From NCBI RefSeq assembly GCF_000739895.2, contig NZ_BBJS01000054.1:1-44690 (forward strand): a stretch of 44,690 bases of DNA, read 5' to 3'. This DNA is from Sphingomonas paucimobilis NBRC 13935. GTDB lineage: Bacteria; Pseudomonadota; Alphaproteobacteria; Sphingomonadales; Sphingomonadaceae. Below are positions 44,388 to 44,690 of this stretch, one piece after another (positions within the stretch are counted from its first letter, which is position 1; the number at the start of each line of letters is the position of its first letter). Below the pieces are notes generated by a model, which worked only from the letters and a program-made list of their open reading frames with translations, did no database searches and was not told the DNA's origin. The translations under genes and the position numbers were made by a program.

Positions 44388-44690
44388 GCAAGTGGCTTTG
44401 AGGGCAATATCGCCGCTGTGGCAACCGCAAGCTGCGGACAAATACCTCACAGGCTCGCCTCATCGCATCGGGCGGCAGCCAGGATGTCCATGTTCGAGCG
44501 GGCCGACAAGTCCCCGTTGCCCGCACGGGTCAGGGCCGAAGGGCGGTGGCCTTCGCCGCCGCGCGCTCGCTTGCTGGCGCTCAGGCCCGCATCATTCGGA
44601 TCGCCAGCCCGCTCGACGAACATAGTGGAATATGTAGGAGTAATATCTTACACACTGACGATTAGAAAATCGTGCGGTCGTAGGAGAGGT
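44388..44690. other. Right-end region without a secure gene
   Basis: A 58-codon minus-strand ORF (44623 to 44447) reads MFVERAGDPNDAGLSASK and onward with plausible composition, but has no ribosome site and could be chance. The last ~70 nt are strikingly AT-rich for this genome and contain a small CGATT-AGAA-AATCG hairpin. This may be the edge of a mobile or recently acquired segment that continues outside the window. Confidence 0.3.

Overview
The window looks like a 44.7 kb piece of chromosome from a Sphingomonas-like alphaproteobacterium (Sphingomonadaceae). The call rests on high GC, densely packed genes with many 4-nt start/stop overlaps, and the gene types: a GatCAB amidotransferase, a TonB-dependent receptor, an OprP-type porin, PmtA, DUF2945 and SWIB proteins, and alphaproteobacterial ilvB and leuA forms. 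Palindromic repeats of the kind common in sphingomonads lie between genes. Almost everything is housekeeping or metabolic. No phage, transposase, CRISPR array, tRNA or rRNA was seen. Only the last ~0.5 kb looks eroded or accessory.

Layout. 1-3.8 kb (minus): gatC-gatA-(4-TM protein)-gatB for indirect tRNA amidation. 3.9-5.5 kb (plus): an exported DUF3089 alpha/beta hydrolase and ruvX. 5.6-9.6 kb (plus): a TonB-dependent receptor and a GT-C membrane glycosyltransferase. 9.7-11.9 kb (plus): pyrB and a dihydroorotase-like gene that has lost its active site, closed by a bidirectional terminator. 11.9-15.6 kb: a DEAD-box helicase (minus), then a GreA-family factor with a shortened coiled coil and a HI0933-type flavoprotein (plus). 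15.6-18.2 kb: two divergent SPOR-domain envelope proteins. 18.5-20.3 kb: divergent serB and miaA with overlapping 5' ends. 20.4-26.8 kb (plus): branched-chain amino acid genes ilvB, ilvH, ilvC, then a YceI protein and leuA. A short leucine-rich ORF and a 12-bp hairpin precede leuA, which looks like a leader-peptide attenuator. 27-29.2 kb: a TonB-like protein facing an OprP-type porin.

29.3-34.8 kb (minus): two C1/folate blocks. The upstream block is frmA-VOC-VOC-purU-frmB, five genes chained by 4-nt overlaps, for glutathione-dependent formaldehyde oxidation with a formyl-THF hydrolase inside. The downstream block is folE-folM-like-folB for pterin synthesis, also chained by 4-nt overlaps. 34.9-36 kb: DUF2945, SWIB and a small lipoprotein. 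36-37.4 kb: a soluble PAS chemoreceptor. 37.8-41.9 kb: a membrane-lipid neighbourhood with a PmtA-like methyltransferase, an Mpo1-like (DUF962-like) membrane protein, a membrane-anchored class III aminotransferase and phosphatidylserine decarboxylase. 42-43.9 kb (minus): a transmembrane chemoreceptor with a C-terminal CheR/CheB-type docking pentapeptide. 44-44.7 kb: weak ORFs and AT-rich sequence.

Most novel leads: the leucine leader before leuA; the chained formaldehyde operon with PurU and tandem VOC proteins; the PmtA/Mpo1-like/aminotransferase/Psd lipid neighbourhood; the GreA-like factor without an acidic tip; and the active-site-less dihydroorotase coupled to pyrB. All family assignments come from reading motifs by eye; no database search was run.
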